Assembly (NCBI GenBank): GCA_013298145.1
Contig: JAAFJO010000004.1
Location: 186,001 to 250,000, forward strand
From: Betaproteobacteria bacterium
GTDB lineage: Bacteria > Pseudomonadota > Gammaproteobacteria > Burkholderiales > Casimicrobiaceae
Direction: 5' to 3'
Length of the DNA stretch: 64,000 nt
The notes below the pieces were generated by a model. That model searched no databases, was not told the origin of the DNA, and was given only the letters and a program-made list of their open reading frames with translations. The translations under genes and the position numbers were made by a program. Positions 42,718-50,550 of this stretch are shown piece after piece (the stretch's first letter is position 1; every line of letters begins with the position of its first letter).

Positions 42718-44067
42718 TTAATCGTTTTGTCCAACGGCCATTTTGAGCGCCGGCTTTTGATCGAAGAACTGTTCGTCTTCGGTCGATCCGTGCAATGCAG
42801 TCGTTGAGCTCTTGCCGCCTTGGATCACTTGCGTCACTGCGTCGAAGTAACCCGTGCCCACTTCACGCTGGTGCTTCACAGCGGTGAATCCGCGCTCTGC
42901 TGCCGCGAACTCTGCTTCTTGCAATTCAACGAACGCGCTCATGTTGTTACGTGCGTAGCCGTAGGCCAAGTTGAACATGCCGTAGTTGAGTGAATGGAAG
43001 CCTGCGAGCGTGATGAACTGGAACTTGTAGCCCATTGCACCGAGTTCGCGCTGGAATTTCGCAATCGTTGCTTCGTCAAGATTCTTCTTCCAGTTGAACG
43101 ACGGCGAGCAGTTGTACGCGAGCATTTTGCCTGGGAAGTGCTTGTGAATACCTTCAGCAAACTTGCGAGCGAATTCGAGATCAGGCTTGCCAGTTTCACA
43201 CCAAATCAAATCAGCGTAAGGCGCGTAAGCCAAGCCACGCGACAGCGCTTGATCGAAACCAGGACGCGTCTTGAAGAAGCCTTCAACGGTGCGCTCGCCC
43301 GTGATGTACGGGCGATCGTTTTCATCGATATCGCTTGTCACGAGATCCGCTGCCTCTGCATCGGTGCGCGCGAGAAGTACGGTGGGCGTGCCCATCACGT
43401 CGGCGGCAAAACGTGCTGCCTGCAGTTTTTCGACCGCATCACGCGTTGGCACGAGCACCTTACCGCCCATGTGGCCACATTTCTTCACACTCGCGAGTTG
43501 ATCTTCGAAGTGAACGCCGGAAGCGCCCGCTTCGATCATTGCTTTCATGAGCTCGTAGGCGTTCAACACGCCGCCGAAACCGGCTTCTGCGTCAGCGACG
43601 ATTGGTGCCATGTAATCGATGTCGTTCTTGCCTTCCATCCACTGGATTTGGTCAGCCCGCATCAGCGTGTTGTTGATACGTTTCACCACGCTCGGCACCG
43701 AGTTCGCCGGATAGAGCGACTGATCGGGATACATCTCGCCCGCCAAGTTCGCGTCACCCGCGACTTGCCAGCCGGACAGGTAAATGGCCTTCAGGCCAGC
43801 TTTCACTTGTTGCATCGCCTGGTTGCCGGTCAACGCGCCGAGCGAATTGATGAACGGTTCACTGTTCAAAAGGCTGAAGAGCTTTTCCGAGCCGCGCTTC
43901 GCGATCGTGTATTCGGGCTGCACCGATCCCCGCAGGCGCACCACGTCGGAGGCGCTGTAGTTGCGCGTGATGCCCTTCCAACGCGCATCGCGTGCCCACT
44001 GGTCGGCGAGCTTGGCGGTGGCGGTGGCCATGGCATTTTGTACGTTATCGCGGGATGCTTGATTCAT
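42718..44067 (-). CDS. aceA: Isocitrate lyase AceA
   Basis: Glyoxylate-shunt enzyme splitting isocitrate to glyoxylate and succinate. From the ATG at 44067 ([13 protein letters not shown]) it has 449 residues. The catalytic Cys is in [15 protein letters not shown]; also [22 protein letters not shown] (in parts), [13 protein letters not shown] and [20 protein letters not shown] lies ten bases upstream of the chosen ATG; the longer frame would swallow this site. It complements acs in the window for growth on acetate. Confidence 0.95.
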   Translation of the reverse strand: MNQASRDNVQNAMATATAKLADQWARDARWKGITRNYSASDVVRLRGSVQPEYTIAKRGSEKLFSLLNSEPFINSLGALTGNQAMQQVKAGLKAIYLSGWQVAGDANLAGEMYPDQSLYPANSVPSVVKRINNTLMRADQIQWMEGKNDIDYMAPIVADAEAGFGGVLNAYELMKAMIEAGASGVHFEDQLASVKKCGHMGGKVLVPTRDAVEKLQAARFAADVMGTPTVLLARTDAEAADLVTSDIDENDRPYITGERTVEGFFKTRPGFDQALSRGLAYAPYADLIWCETGKPDLEFARKFAEGIHKHFPGKMLAYNCSPSFNWKKNLDEATIAKFQRELGAMGYKFQFITLAGFHSLNYGMFNLAYGYARNNMSAFVELQEAEFAAAERGFTAVKHQREVGTGYFDAVTQVIQGGKSSTTALHGSTEDEQFFDQKPALKMAVGQND

Positions 44068-44734
44068 GGTGCGTACCTCTTTCAATCGGTGACGGTTTGA
44101 CTAACAACTGCTGATTTCCGGAGCCCTTCATTGATGCGCTTCCAACTAGCGGAAACATCACAAATCAAACTCTGTTGCTTCGCAGCATAAAACCGCTAAC
44201 GCATGAACGCCACAAGAAGTTGAAAAAAACGTTTCAAAACAATGTGTTGCAATAGCCTTGCAGGATGTGCAAGTTTCCATAAGTCGAAAATCGATTTCAA
44301 ATTGCGCAACGCAACATACGGAACCCCATTCCACATTGTGCGAAAAATGGAAAAACGCTTTTGTTTACGTGGGTTTAGCGGCGATACGCTTCGACGAAAC
44401 AACCCACCGCATTCGCTGCAGCGCACAACCTCCGCATTCGCTGAAAAATAGAAACGCGTTTCACAACGTGTGTTTTAGGATGTGGTGCTGTTGCAACAAA
44501 GACCAAGCGTCGTGCCTCAACAGACTATTGACGCCCCGGCATAGGCTGTCATTCCCGCGAAAGCGGGAACCCACTATTACAAATCGCTAGCGTGCTGCAG
44601 TAACGAGACACTTGCGCACGAGTGGATCCCCGCCTTCGCGGGGATGACAGAGATATTGCACCCGCAGTTGAAATTGCTGCGTGCACTCGCACTCGATAAC
44701 ATCAACTCAATACCAAACACACACACGTTGACAC
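44068..44734. other. aceA upstream region
   Basis: A 667-base intergenic stretch that must contain the aceA promoter. It has several GCGTTTCACAAC/ TTGCGCAACGCAA-like partly symmetric sequences (about 44300-44480) that could be regulator sites, and an inverted repeat pair at 44546-44651. No ORF here looks coding. Confidence 0.35.
44546..44651. repeat. Inverted pair of ATTCCCGCGAAAGCGGGAA-type repeats
   Basis: GTCATTCCCGCGAAAGCGGG with ACCCAC, and about 60 bases later GTGGATCCCCGCCTTCGCGG with GGATGAC in opposite orientation. Each unit is a hairpin, and the two units pair with each other. This unit type is widespread in proteobacterial genomes. Confidence 0.8.
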
Positions 44735-44899
44735 ATGATTCACAAAATCGAACTCATTGATCTCGGCGAGGAAGCATTCCTTCCGCTTCCGAAAGAACTG
44801 CTCACCCGCATGAATCTATCGATTGGCGACGAATTGATCGCGTCGACCACGCAAGATGAAGTAACGCTAACGTTGCCAAGCGCGACTCGCGAAGACTAA
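44735..44899 (+). CDS. AbrB/MazE-like DNA-binding protein, 54 residues
   Basis: Very small protein (MIHKIELIDLGEEAFLPLPK then ELLTRMNLSIGDELIASTTQ) with the swapped-hairpin pattern of AbrB/SpoVT antitoxins: a first strand, LPLPKELL, an Asn/Leu turn, SIGDEL and a last strand EVTLTLPS. Such proteins usually repress a toxin operon, but no PIN, MazF or similar toxin gene is adjacent: the next ORF, 111 bases on, is a membrane protein. It may be an orphan antitoxin or a stand-alone regulator. Confidence 0.65.
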   Translation: MIHKIELIDLGEEAFLPLPKELLTRMNLSIGDELIASTTQDEVTLTLPSATRED

Positions 44900-45010
44900 G
44901 TGCGCTTGGGCGTGAAGTCTTCACCCCACAGGACTTGTATTAATCGCAAGTGAAATTGCCAAAGAATCGTCTGCCGAATGGATTCGCGCAAACATAAAGC
45001 GACAAACTAA

Positions 45011-45424
45011 ATGACCGCATCAAAATTTCGCTTGATCATTTGGCTTTACGTCGCACTCGCGTTCGCAAGCATCGGCGCAGCGTTTTTGCCGAACAGCTTT
45101 TCGCCCGAGCTCGTCGCTGCATACGAAAACGAACCACTGCCTTGGGACGCGGAAAACGAGTGGGCGCTCATTGTTTTCGCTGTGCTGATGCTCGTAGCGT
45201 GGATCGCCGCATTTGTAGGTCTGCTGCTATTGAAGCGTTGGGGACGCACGCTCGCGCTCTACATCACCGCACTCACGCTGATCGCGTCACCGACATTTGG
45301 CCCGACGTTGAGCACCGGACTCGAAACCGCGTTGATTGAAGCAGCCGCGATTTATTGGGGCGCAGTGTTGGCGATCGCGTACTACTCGGATGTACGCGGG
45401 TATTTTCAGAAACGAGAAATTTGA
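45011..45424 (+). CDS. Hypothetical membrane protein, 137 residues
   Basis: Four predicted helices: IIWLYVALAFASIGAAFL, ALIVFAVLMLVAWIAAFVGLLLL, TLALYITALTLIASPTF and an amphipathic segment ending IYWGAVLAIAYYSDV. No recognised family. The region between helices 1 and 2 is acidic (YENEPLPWDAENEW). It lies 54 bases before the LysE-type gene and may be co-transcribed with it. Confidence 0.65.
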   Translation: MTASKFRLIIWLYVALAFASIGAAFLPNSFSPELVAAYENEPLPWDAENEWALIVFAVLMLVAWIAAFVGLLLLKRWGRTLALYITALTLIASPTFGPTLSTGLETALIEAAAIYWGAVLAIAYYSDVRGYFQKREI

Positions 45425-45478
45425 AAACGCGTGGGCACAGGGTGCTCACCCTACAGAACCGTCGAAGGAACAGGTGAA

Positions 45479-46117
45479 ATGAATTTTTCGCAAATCGAAC
45501 TATTTGTCGTGGCGGCGTTAGTCCTACTGCTAACGCCTGGTCCCAGTGTTTTGTACATTGTGACACGTAGTGTTTCTCAGGGCAAAGGCGCAGGCATTGC
45601 GAGCGTACTTGGCGTTCAGCTCGGTGCAATGGTTCACGTTGTCGCGGCGGCACTCGGCATTTCCGCAATTGTTCTGTCAAGCGCAGCGGTATTCGAATTC
45701 GTCAAGTACGCGGGTGCGGCCTACCTCATTTATCTGGGCATTCGCGCACTCACGAAGAAAGCTGAATTGAACGCAACAGAAGTTGAAGCAGCGCCGCTTC
45801 GATCAATCTTCAATCAAGGCATCTGGGTCGCGGCGCTTAACCCAAAGACCGCGATTTTTTTCATTGCGTTTCTACCGCAGTTCGTTGACACAAGCCGCGG
45901 AAACGTGCCAACCCAGCTATTTCTGCTGGGAATGATTTACGTATCAATTTCAGTCGTGGTCGACTCGCTTTATGCGCTACTCGCAGGCGCAATACGTCCG
46001 TGGCTCGTGCGGTCACCAAAGATATGGCAACGTGAGCGACTTGTTTCTGGTTTTGTGTACATCGCGCTCGGGATCATTACCGCGTTAGGCTCGAAGCCAG
46101 CAGCGCAAAAGAATTAA
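45479..46117 (+). CDS. LysE/RhtB family amino acid exporter
   Basis: From the ATG at 45479 (MNFSQIELFVVAAL) 212 residues with six helices. The family signature LLLTPGPSVLYIVTRSVSQGKGAG is present in two parts, as well as AGAAYLIYLGIRAL and NPKTAIFFIAFLPQFVD. AGGTGA precedes the start. The substrate is unknown; relatives export lysine, homoserine or threonine. Confidence 0.9.
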   Translation: MNFSQIELFVVAALVLLLTPGPSVLYIVTRSVSQGKGAGIASVLGVQLGAMVHVVAAALGISAIVLSSAAVFEFVKYAGAAYLIYLGIRALTKKAELNATEVEAAPLRSIFNQGIWVAALNPKTAIFFIAFLPQFVDTSRGNVPTQLFLLGMIYVSISVVVDSLYALLAGAIRPWLVRSPKIWQRERLVSGFVYIALGIITALGSKPAAQKN

Positions 46118-46145
46118 GCGCGGTCAAGCCCGCGCCCACAATTCG

Positions 46146-46276
46146 TTACCCACGGAACGACGTAGCTAAGACAGATCGGATGCAGTGCGAGGCGGGCGTT
46201 CGCGACGTGTACTTTTGTACACGAGCGAGCGCCCAACGAAGCAATGCGCCGATCTGACGACGCTACGTCGTTACGT
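46146..46276. repeat. Long hairpin between convergent lysE-like and fccB genes
   Basis: An imperfect palindrome of about 125 bases with outer arms ACGACGTAGC / GCTACGTCGT, middle arms AGATCGG / CCGATCT, and centre GTGTACTTTTGTACAC. It overlaps the last codons of fccB and contains its TAA. The stretch GATGCAGTGCGAGGCGG recurs with one change at about 60990. Confidence 0.75.
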
Positions 46277-47566
46277 GAGCATGTCGGCCCAGATATTTCG
46301 AGCCCACGAATTCGCATAAACCCCCTCCAGCGCATTCTGCTCCGCAGAAAGCCCGCCACTGCCTTGCACGGTCACCATTGTTTTCTGCGCTGGATCGTAG
46401 CGATGAACGCTCGCGACGTGGACAACATTTTTGTCGTCGATGAAGCTGTAGCAGGTGTTGGCAACCATCGGGGTTTGACTGACGGTACCGCCGGTGAGTA
46501 GCTCAACGATCGCCGCAGCGCACACTTTGCCGTGTTGATTGGCCATATGACCGCTCTTTGGCATCGCGGGTGCAATCTGCAATGCATCGCCAAGGATATG
46601 AACGCCGGGAACGGCGGTTGATTCGTAGGTGAGCCAATCGACTTGGCACCAGCGCTTGTTTGAATTGTTGAGACCATTCGCGGTAGCGATGTTGCCAGCG
46701 CGCATTGGCGGTAGCACGTTCAACACATCGGCTTTCACGTCGTCGCCAAAACTCATTTTGAGCGAGAGCGTGCGCGCATCAACGTCAGTAATCTCTTGGT
46801 TGTTGCGGTATTCAATCAATCCTTTGTATTGACCATTCCACGCTTTCGTGAAGAGCCCTTTCTTCGATACAACGTCTTCGTTCGCATCAAGGATGAGTAC
46901 CTTTGACTTCGGCTTCGCTTGTTGGAAATACCAAGCCACTTGGCATGCGCGCTCATACGGACCCGGTGGGCAGCGATACGGCGCTTTCGGAATGTGAATC
47001 GCGTAGACGCCGCCGTCTTTCATCGCCGTCAACTGATTACGCAGCGCGACAGTCTCGGGCCCGGCTTTCCACGCCGCGAGCACACGGCTTTTTGCTTCGC
47101 CTGTAGCAAGACCTGGCAAGGTTTCGTACATGAAATCGATGCCGGGCGAAAGGATTAGGCGGTCGTATGGAAGGCTTGTGCCATCGGCAAGCGCAAGCGT
47201 TTTCTTTGCGGGATCAAAGCCAGTGGCTTCACCTTTCACGCGACGGATACCATATTTTTCGAGCCCACCGTAACCGATCGTGACATCGGCAAGCTGACGT
47301 GAACCGCCGACCACAAGATTTGATATCGGGCACGAAACAAACGCGTCACCACGCTCTACAAGCGTGACATCGATCTTGCCTTCGCTCCACATCGCGATGT
47401 ATTTAGCTGCGGTTGCGCCACCGAAACCACCGCCAACAACAACGACTTTCGGTTTCGCATTACCGCCGATCGTTGCACAGCCGCCCGCGAAAGCCGATAG
47501 GCCGACCAAGCCGAGCGCACTCGCGCCTTTAACGAGATCGCGACGAGTTTGATTGATAACAGTCAT
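46271..47566 (-). CDS. fccB: Flavocytochrome c sulfide dehydrogenase flavoprotein subunit (FccB-type)
   Basis: A 431-residue periplasmic flavoprotein. The N-terminus has a Tat motif (TRRDLVKGASALGLVG). FAD-binding VVVVGGGFGGATAAKYI follows; VSCPISNLVVGG holds the Cys that binds FAD covalently in FccB, and the redox cysteines appear in YRCPPGPYERAC and NTCYSFID. It oxidises sulfide and passes electrons to the cytochrome encoded just upstream. The final residues and stop fall inside a long palindrome. Confidence 0.9.
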   Translation of the reverse strand: MTVINQTRRDLVKGASALGLVGLSAFAGGCATIGGNAKPKVVVVGGGFGGATAAKYIAMWSEGKIDVTLVERGDAFVSCPISNLVVGGSRQLADVTIGYGGLEKYGIRRVKGEATGFDPAKKTLALADGTSLPYDRLILSPGIDFMYETLPGLATGEAKSRVLAAWKAGPETVALRNQLTAMKDGGVYAIHIPKAPYRCPPGPYERACQVAWYFQQAKPKSKVLILDANEDVVSKKGLFTKAWNGQYKGLIEYRNNQEITDVDARTLSLKMSFGDDVKADVLNVLPPMRAGNIATANGLNNSNKRWCQVDWLTYESTAVPGVHILGDALQIAPAMPKSGHMANQHGKVCAAAIVELLTGGTVSQTPMVANTCYSFIDDKNVVHVASVHRYDPAQKTMVTVQGSGGLSAEQNALEGVYANSWARNIWADMLT

Positions 47567-47581
47567 GATGTGTTCCTCGTC

Positions 47582-47917
47582 TTATTTAGGTTGCTTCGCG
47601 AAGTAATTGGCGATTGCCTCAATCTGTGCGTCCGTATAGCCCTTCGCCAGCTGATGCATGATCGTTGCAGGCAATTTACCGTCGCGATAGTCCTTCATCT
47701 TTTGGATCGTCAACGCGGCCGGGACGCCATTGAGCGAAGGCACTTCGGCCACGCTCTTGCCATTCGTGCCGTGGCAATTCGCGCAGTTCGCAGCGAGATT
47801 GCGTCCGAGATTTTTGTCCGGCGCGGGGCTCGCGGCAGGCGTCTGCGCGAAAGCGAAAGACGCCGCAATTGCGCAAGCAACACCGACCGTACCGCGCGTG
47901 AAGAAAGCTGTATCCAT
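47582..47917 (-). CDS. fccA: Class I cytochrome c, FccA-like subunit
   Basis: A 111-residue exported mono-haem cytochrome: signal peptide to FAQT (about 26), haem motif CANCHGTNGKS, and axial Met likely in ATIMHQLAKGYTDAQIEAIANYF, in parts. It is 15 bases upstream of fccB, as expected for the haem subunit of flavocytochrome c. It is a single-haem version; di-haem FccA is known in other sulfur bacteria. Confidence 0.87.
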   Translation of the reverse strand: MDTAFFTRGTVGVACAIAASFAFAQTPAASPAPDKNLGRNLAANCANCHGTNGKSVAEVPSLNGVPAALTIQKMKDYRDGKLPATIMHQLAKGYTDAQIEAIANYFAKQPK

Positions 47918-48250
47918 CGAAGCACCTCCAAATTAGCTAGGACGATTCTAGGCGCATCAATTCGGCGCAAAACATCGAATCGACCCTATGTTTGTGCGGA
48001 ATCAGTGCAATACACACGGCGGTGATTGTTTGACTCACTTAGCTTGTCGGTGAGCGCGCCGCGAAAGCGATAGCTTTGCCGGTTTGTCGTTTTCTTTATC
48101 AGGACTAGCACGCAGAAAACCGATTTTCGATATCTAAGCTAGACATGCGCTAGCCCCAATTAACTGCGCATAAACTACCAAAGCTGTTCGGAGTTTTGGT
48201 GGCTTCGACCAAGAGGCTCTTGCCTCTGCCCCCGCAGTAGCACGGGATCG
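47918..48250. other. fccA upstream region
   Basis: This 333-base gap runs from the fccA start to the purB stop (same strand). It should contain the fcc promoter. It holds a CTAG-type repeat pair (48091-48164) and a small hairpin AGAGGCTCTTGCCTCT at 48212-48227 that may end the purB message, although no U-tract follows. Confidence 0.35.
48091..48164. repeat. CTAG-type repeat pair
   Basis: TTTCTTTATCAGGACTAGCA and the inverted GCGCTAGCCCCAATTAA. The arms GGACTAGC and GCTAGCCC pair with one mismatch across an AT-rich loop. Confidence 0.65.
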
Positions 48251-49633
48251 CTAGGAGGTGGCTCCGTACTCACGCGCCAGCGTCTCCGCGAGCCCGACAT
48301 ACTTGGCTGGGGTCAGCGCTGCGAGGCTTGCCTTCGCGTCCGCCGGTATCGAGAGTCCATCAATGAACTTCGCAAACGCTTCAGGCGTGACGCGCTGGCC
48401 GCGGGTTAACTCTTTGAGCTGCTCATATGCGCCGGCGACCGCGTAGCGGCGCATCACGGTTTGTATCGGCTCTGCCAGCACTTCCCAATTCTGGTCCAGG
48501 TCCTTCAACATTGCGTCGGCATTCACTTCGAGTTTGCCAATACCTTGCAGCGCAGACACTAGGCCAAGCATGGAGTAGCCGACCGCAACGCCCATGTTAC
48601 GAAGCACCGTTGAATCGGTGAGATCGCGCTGCCAGCGGGAGATGGGCAGTTTCTCCGAGAGGTGCCGCAGCAGCGCATTCGCTAAACCAAAGTTTCCCTC
48701 GGCGTTTTCGAAATCGATCGGATTGACTTTGTGCGGCATCGTTGACGAACCGATCTCGCCCGCTTTCAACTTTTGTTTGAAGAAGCCAAGCGAGATGTAG
48801 CCCCATGTATCGCGACAAAAATCAATCAAGATGGTGTCGATGCGCGCCATGGCATCGAAGAGCTCGGCCATGTAATCATGCGGCTCGATCTGCGCGCTCA
48901 TCGGCTGCCAGGTCAGGCCGAGCGATTCAACGGTTCGCTTAGACAGTGCGGGCCAATCGACATTTGGATACGCTGAGAGATGGGCGTTGTAGTTGCCCAC
49001 CGCGCCGTTCATCTTGGCGCGCAAGGGAACGTTGACGACCCGGGCCCGCGCCGCACGCAAGCGATCAACAAAGAGCGAGATTTCTTTGCCCATGGTCGAT
49101 GGCGTTGCGGCCTGACCGTGGGTGCGAGAGAGCATCGGCATTGCGGCGGTAGCGATCGCCACTTTGCTCAGCGCTGCAACAACGTGATCAAACTGGGAAA
49201 GCCAAGTGTCGAACACGCCGCGCTTGAGCATGAGTGCGTGAGATACATTGTTGACGTCTTCAGACGTACAAGCGAAGTGCACGAATTCAGCGTGCGCGGC
49301 GAGCTCGGGAAGCTTCTTGAATTGTTCTTTGATCCAATATTCAACGGCCTTCACATCGTGATTGGTCGTGGCTTCGATCGCCTTAACGGCGAGCGCTTCC
49401 GGGGGCGAAAACTCAGCGACGATCTTGTCTAAAAACGCGATGGCATCGGCGGATAACGGCGGCAACTCTTCAATTGCCCTTTCGGCCGCGAGTGATTTGA
49501 GCCACGCGAGCTCGACGCGAATGCGCTCGCGTGTCAGTGCAAATTCGCTAAACGAGTCGCTCAGTGCTGCAACCTTCTTTTGGTAGCGGCCGTCGAGCGG
49601 CGAGATTGCGGAGATCGGATCAAGAGATGGCAT
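48251..49633 (-). CDS. purB: Adenylosuccinate lyase PurB
   Basis: A 460-residue enzyme of the fumarase/aspartase superfamily acting twice in purine synthesis (SAICAR to AICAR, adenylosuccinate to AMP). SPLDGRYQKKV at the start, catalytic HGQAATPSTMGKE, signature GSSTMPHKVNPIDFENAEGN and LTDSTVLRNMGVAVGYS fit the E. coli-type branch. Stand-alone gene with housekeeping function. Confidence 0.95.
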   Translation of the reverse strand: MPSLDPISAISPLDGRYQKKVAALSDSFSEFALTRERIRVELAWLKSLAAERAIEELPPLSADAIAFLDKIVAEFSPPEALAVKAIEATTNHDVKAVEYWIKEQFKKLPELAAHAEFVHFACTSEDVNNVSHALMLKRGVFDTWLSQFDHVVAALSKVAIATAAMPMLSRTHGQAATPSTMGKEISLFVDRLRAARARVVNVPLRAKMNGAVGNYNAHLSAYPNVDWPALSKRTVESLGLTWQPMSAQIEPHDYMAELFDAMARIDTILIDFCRDTWGYISLGFFKQKLKAGEIGSSTMPHKVNPIDFENAEGNFGLANALLRHLSEKLPISRWQRDLTDSTVLRNMGVAVGYSMLGLVSALQGIGKLEVNADAMLKDLDQNWEVLAEPIQTVMRRYAVAGAYEQLKELTRGQRVTPEAFAKFIDGLSIPADAKASLAALTPAKYVGLAETLAREYGATS

Positions 49634-49796
49634 AAAACGTCAGCGAAATACGTCTGCCGGAATTCACAGAGTATTCCGAACAAAGTGTTGCGAGGAATAC
49701 GAGAATTATCGCCGCTCGTCGTGGAGTGTGTATTCAAGCGTATGCCGAATGTCATCGCGTGCTAGATTCGTCATCCGGTTGTTGAGTTGTTGAAGC

Positions 49797-50411
49797 ATGA
49801 AACTGTTGTATTCCGTTACCAGCCCCTATGCACGAAAAGTGCGTATCGTGGCTGCAGAAAAGAAACTCGAACTGGAGATCGTTCCGAGCGATCCGTGGAT
49901 CATTAATCCAGAACTGATCGCCGCCAATCCGCTTGGCAAAGTTCCAGCGCTCATCACCGACGATGGCTGGAGCTTGTTTGATTCGCGAGTGATCGTAGAG
50001 TATCTCGATGGGCTCTCTCCAGTTCACCGACTGATCCCCGACGGTTCGCGCGATCGCATTCTGATCAAGCGATGGGAAGCGCTGGCCGATGGTCTGCTGG
50101 ACGCGGCGCTCACCGCGCGGTTGGAATCGATGCGCCCGGATCAGAATGAATCAAGCGCAAAGCAGATCGCACGTCAGCGTGAAAAAATCACCGTGAGCGT
50201 CATCGAGATGTCGCGCGGGCTTGGTGAAGGCACATTCTGCGCAGGTAATGCGTTGAGCCTTGCCGACATCGCGGTGGGCTGCGCGCTGGGTTACCTCGAT
50301 TTTCGATTTCCCGATATCGAGTGGGCGAGCGCCCATCCGAACCTCGCGAAACTCAATAAGAAACTGTCTGCACGCGCATCGTTCAAGTCGACGGAGCCCG
50401 CAACAAAATAG
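49797..50411 (+). CDS. Glutathione S-transferase family protein (YibF-like)
   Basis: A 204-residue GST. N-terminal domain starts MKLLYSVTSPYARKVRIVA, with the Ser/Pro turn of YibF-type GSTs, then ANPLGKVPALITDDG and FDSRVIVEYLDGL. The C-terminal helices include NALSLADIAVGCALGYLDFRFP. Substrate unknown. It is divergent from purB and convergent with the symporter operon, sharing a bidirectional terminator with the latter. Confidence 0.87.
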   Translation: MKLLYSVTSPYARKVRIVAAEKKLELEIVPSDPWIINPELIAANPLGKVPALITDDGWSLFDSRVIVEYLDGLSPVHRLIPDGSRDRILIKRWEALADGLLDAALTARLESMRPDQNESSAKQIARQREKITVSVIEMSRGLGEGTFCAGNALSLADIAVGCALGYLDFRFPDIEWASAHPNLAKLNKKLSARASFKSTEPATK

Positions 50412-50484
50412 CGGTGTACTTTGAAGCACGTAGGCGCAGCAACTTATCGCCTCTCCTCGTTGTTTTGCTAGGGCGAGAGGCAAA

Positions 50485-50514
50485 TAAAAAACCCGCTTGA
50501 CGCGGGTTTTTTAT
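50485..50514. terminator. Bidirectional Rho-independent terminator
   Basis: AAAAAACCCGC, TTGA, CGCGGGTTTTTT (with ATTT beyond): a GC stem with A and T tracts on either side, so it can stop the GST message on the plus strand and the symporter operon on the minus strand. Confidence 0.88.
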
Positions 50515-50550
50515 TTCAAGCTAGCCCAGCTTACGCTGGGCAGCCTTGCC

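Noticed and set aside
42994-44100. 368-codon open frame on the plus strand opposite aceA
   Set aside because: It is the antisense shadow of isocitrate lyase, whose motifs and codon use are unambiguous. The antisense peptide is rich in His and Arg with no domain.
44546-44651. Possible CRISPR from the two similar GC-rich units
   Set aside because: Only two units, in inverted and not direct orientation, and each is a self-complementary hairpin; this is an interspersed repeat, with no cas gene.
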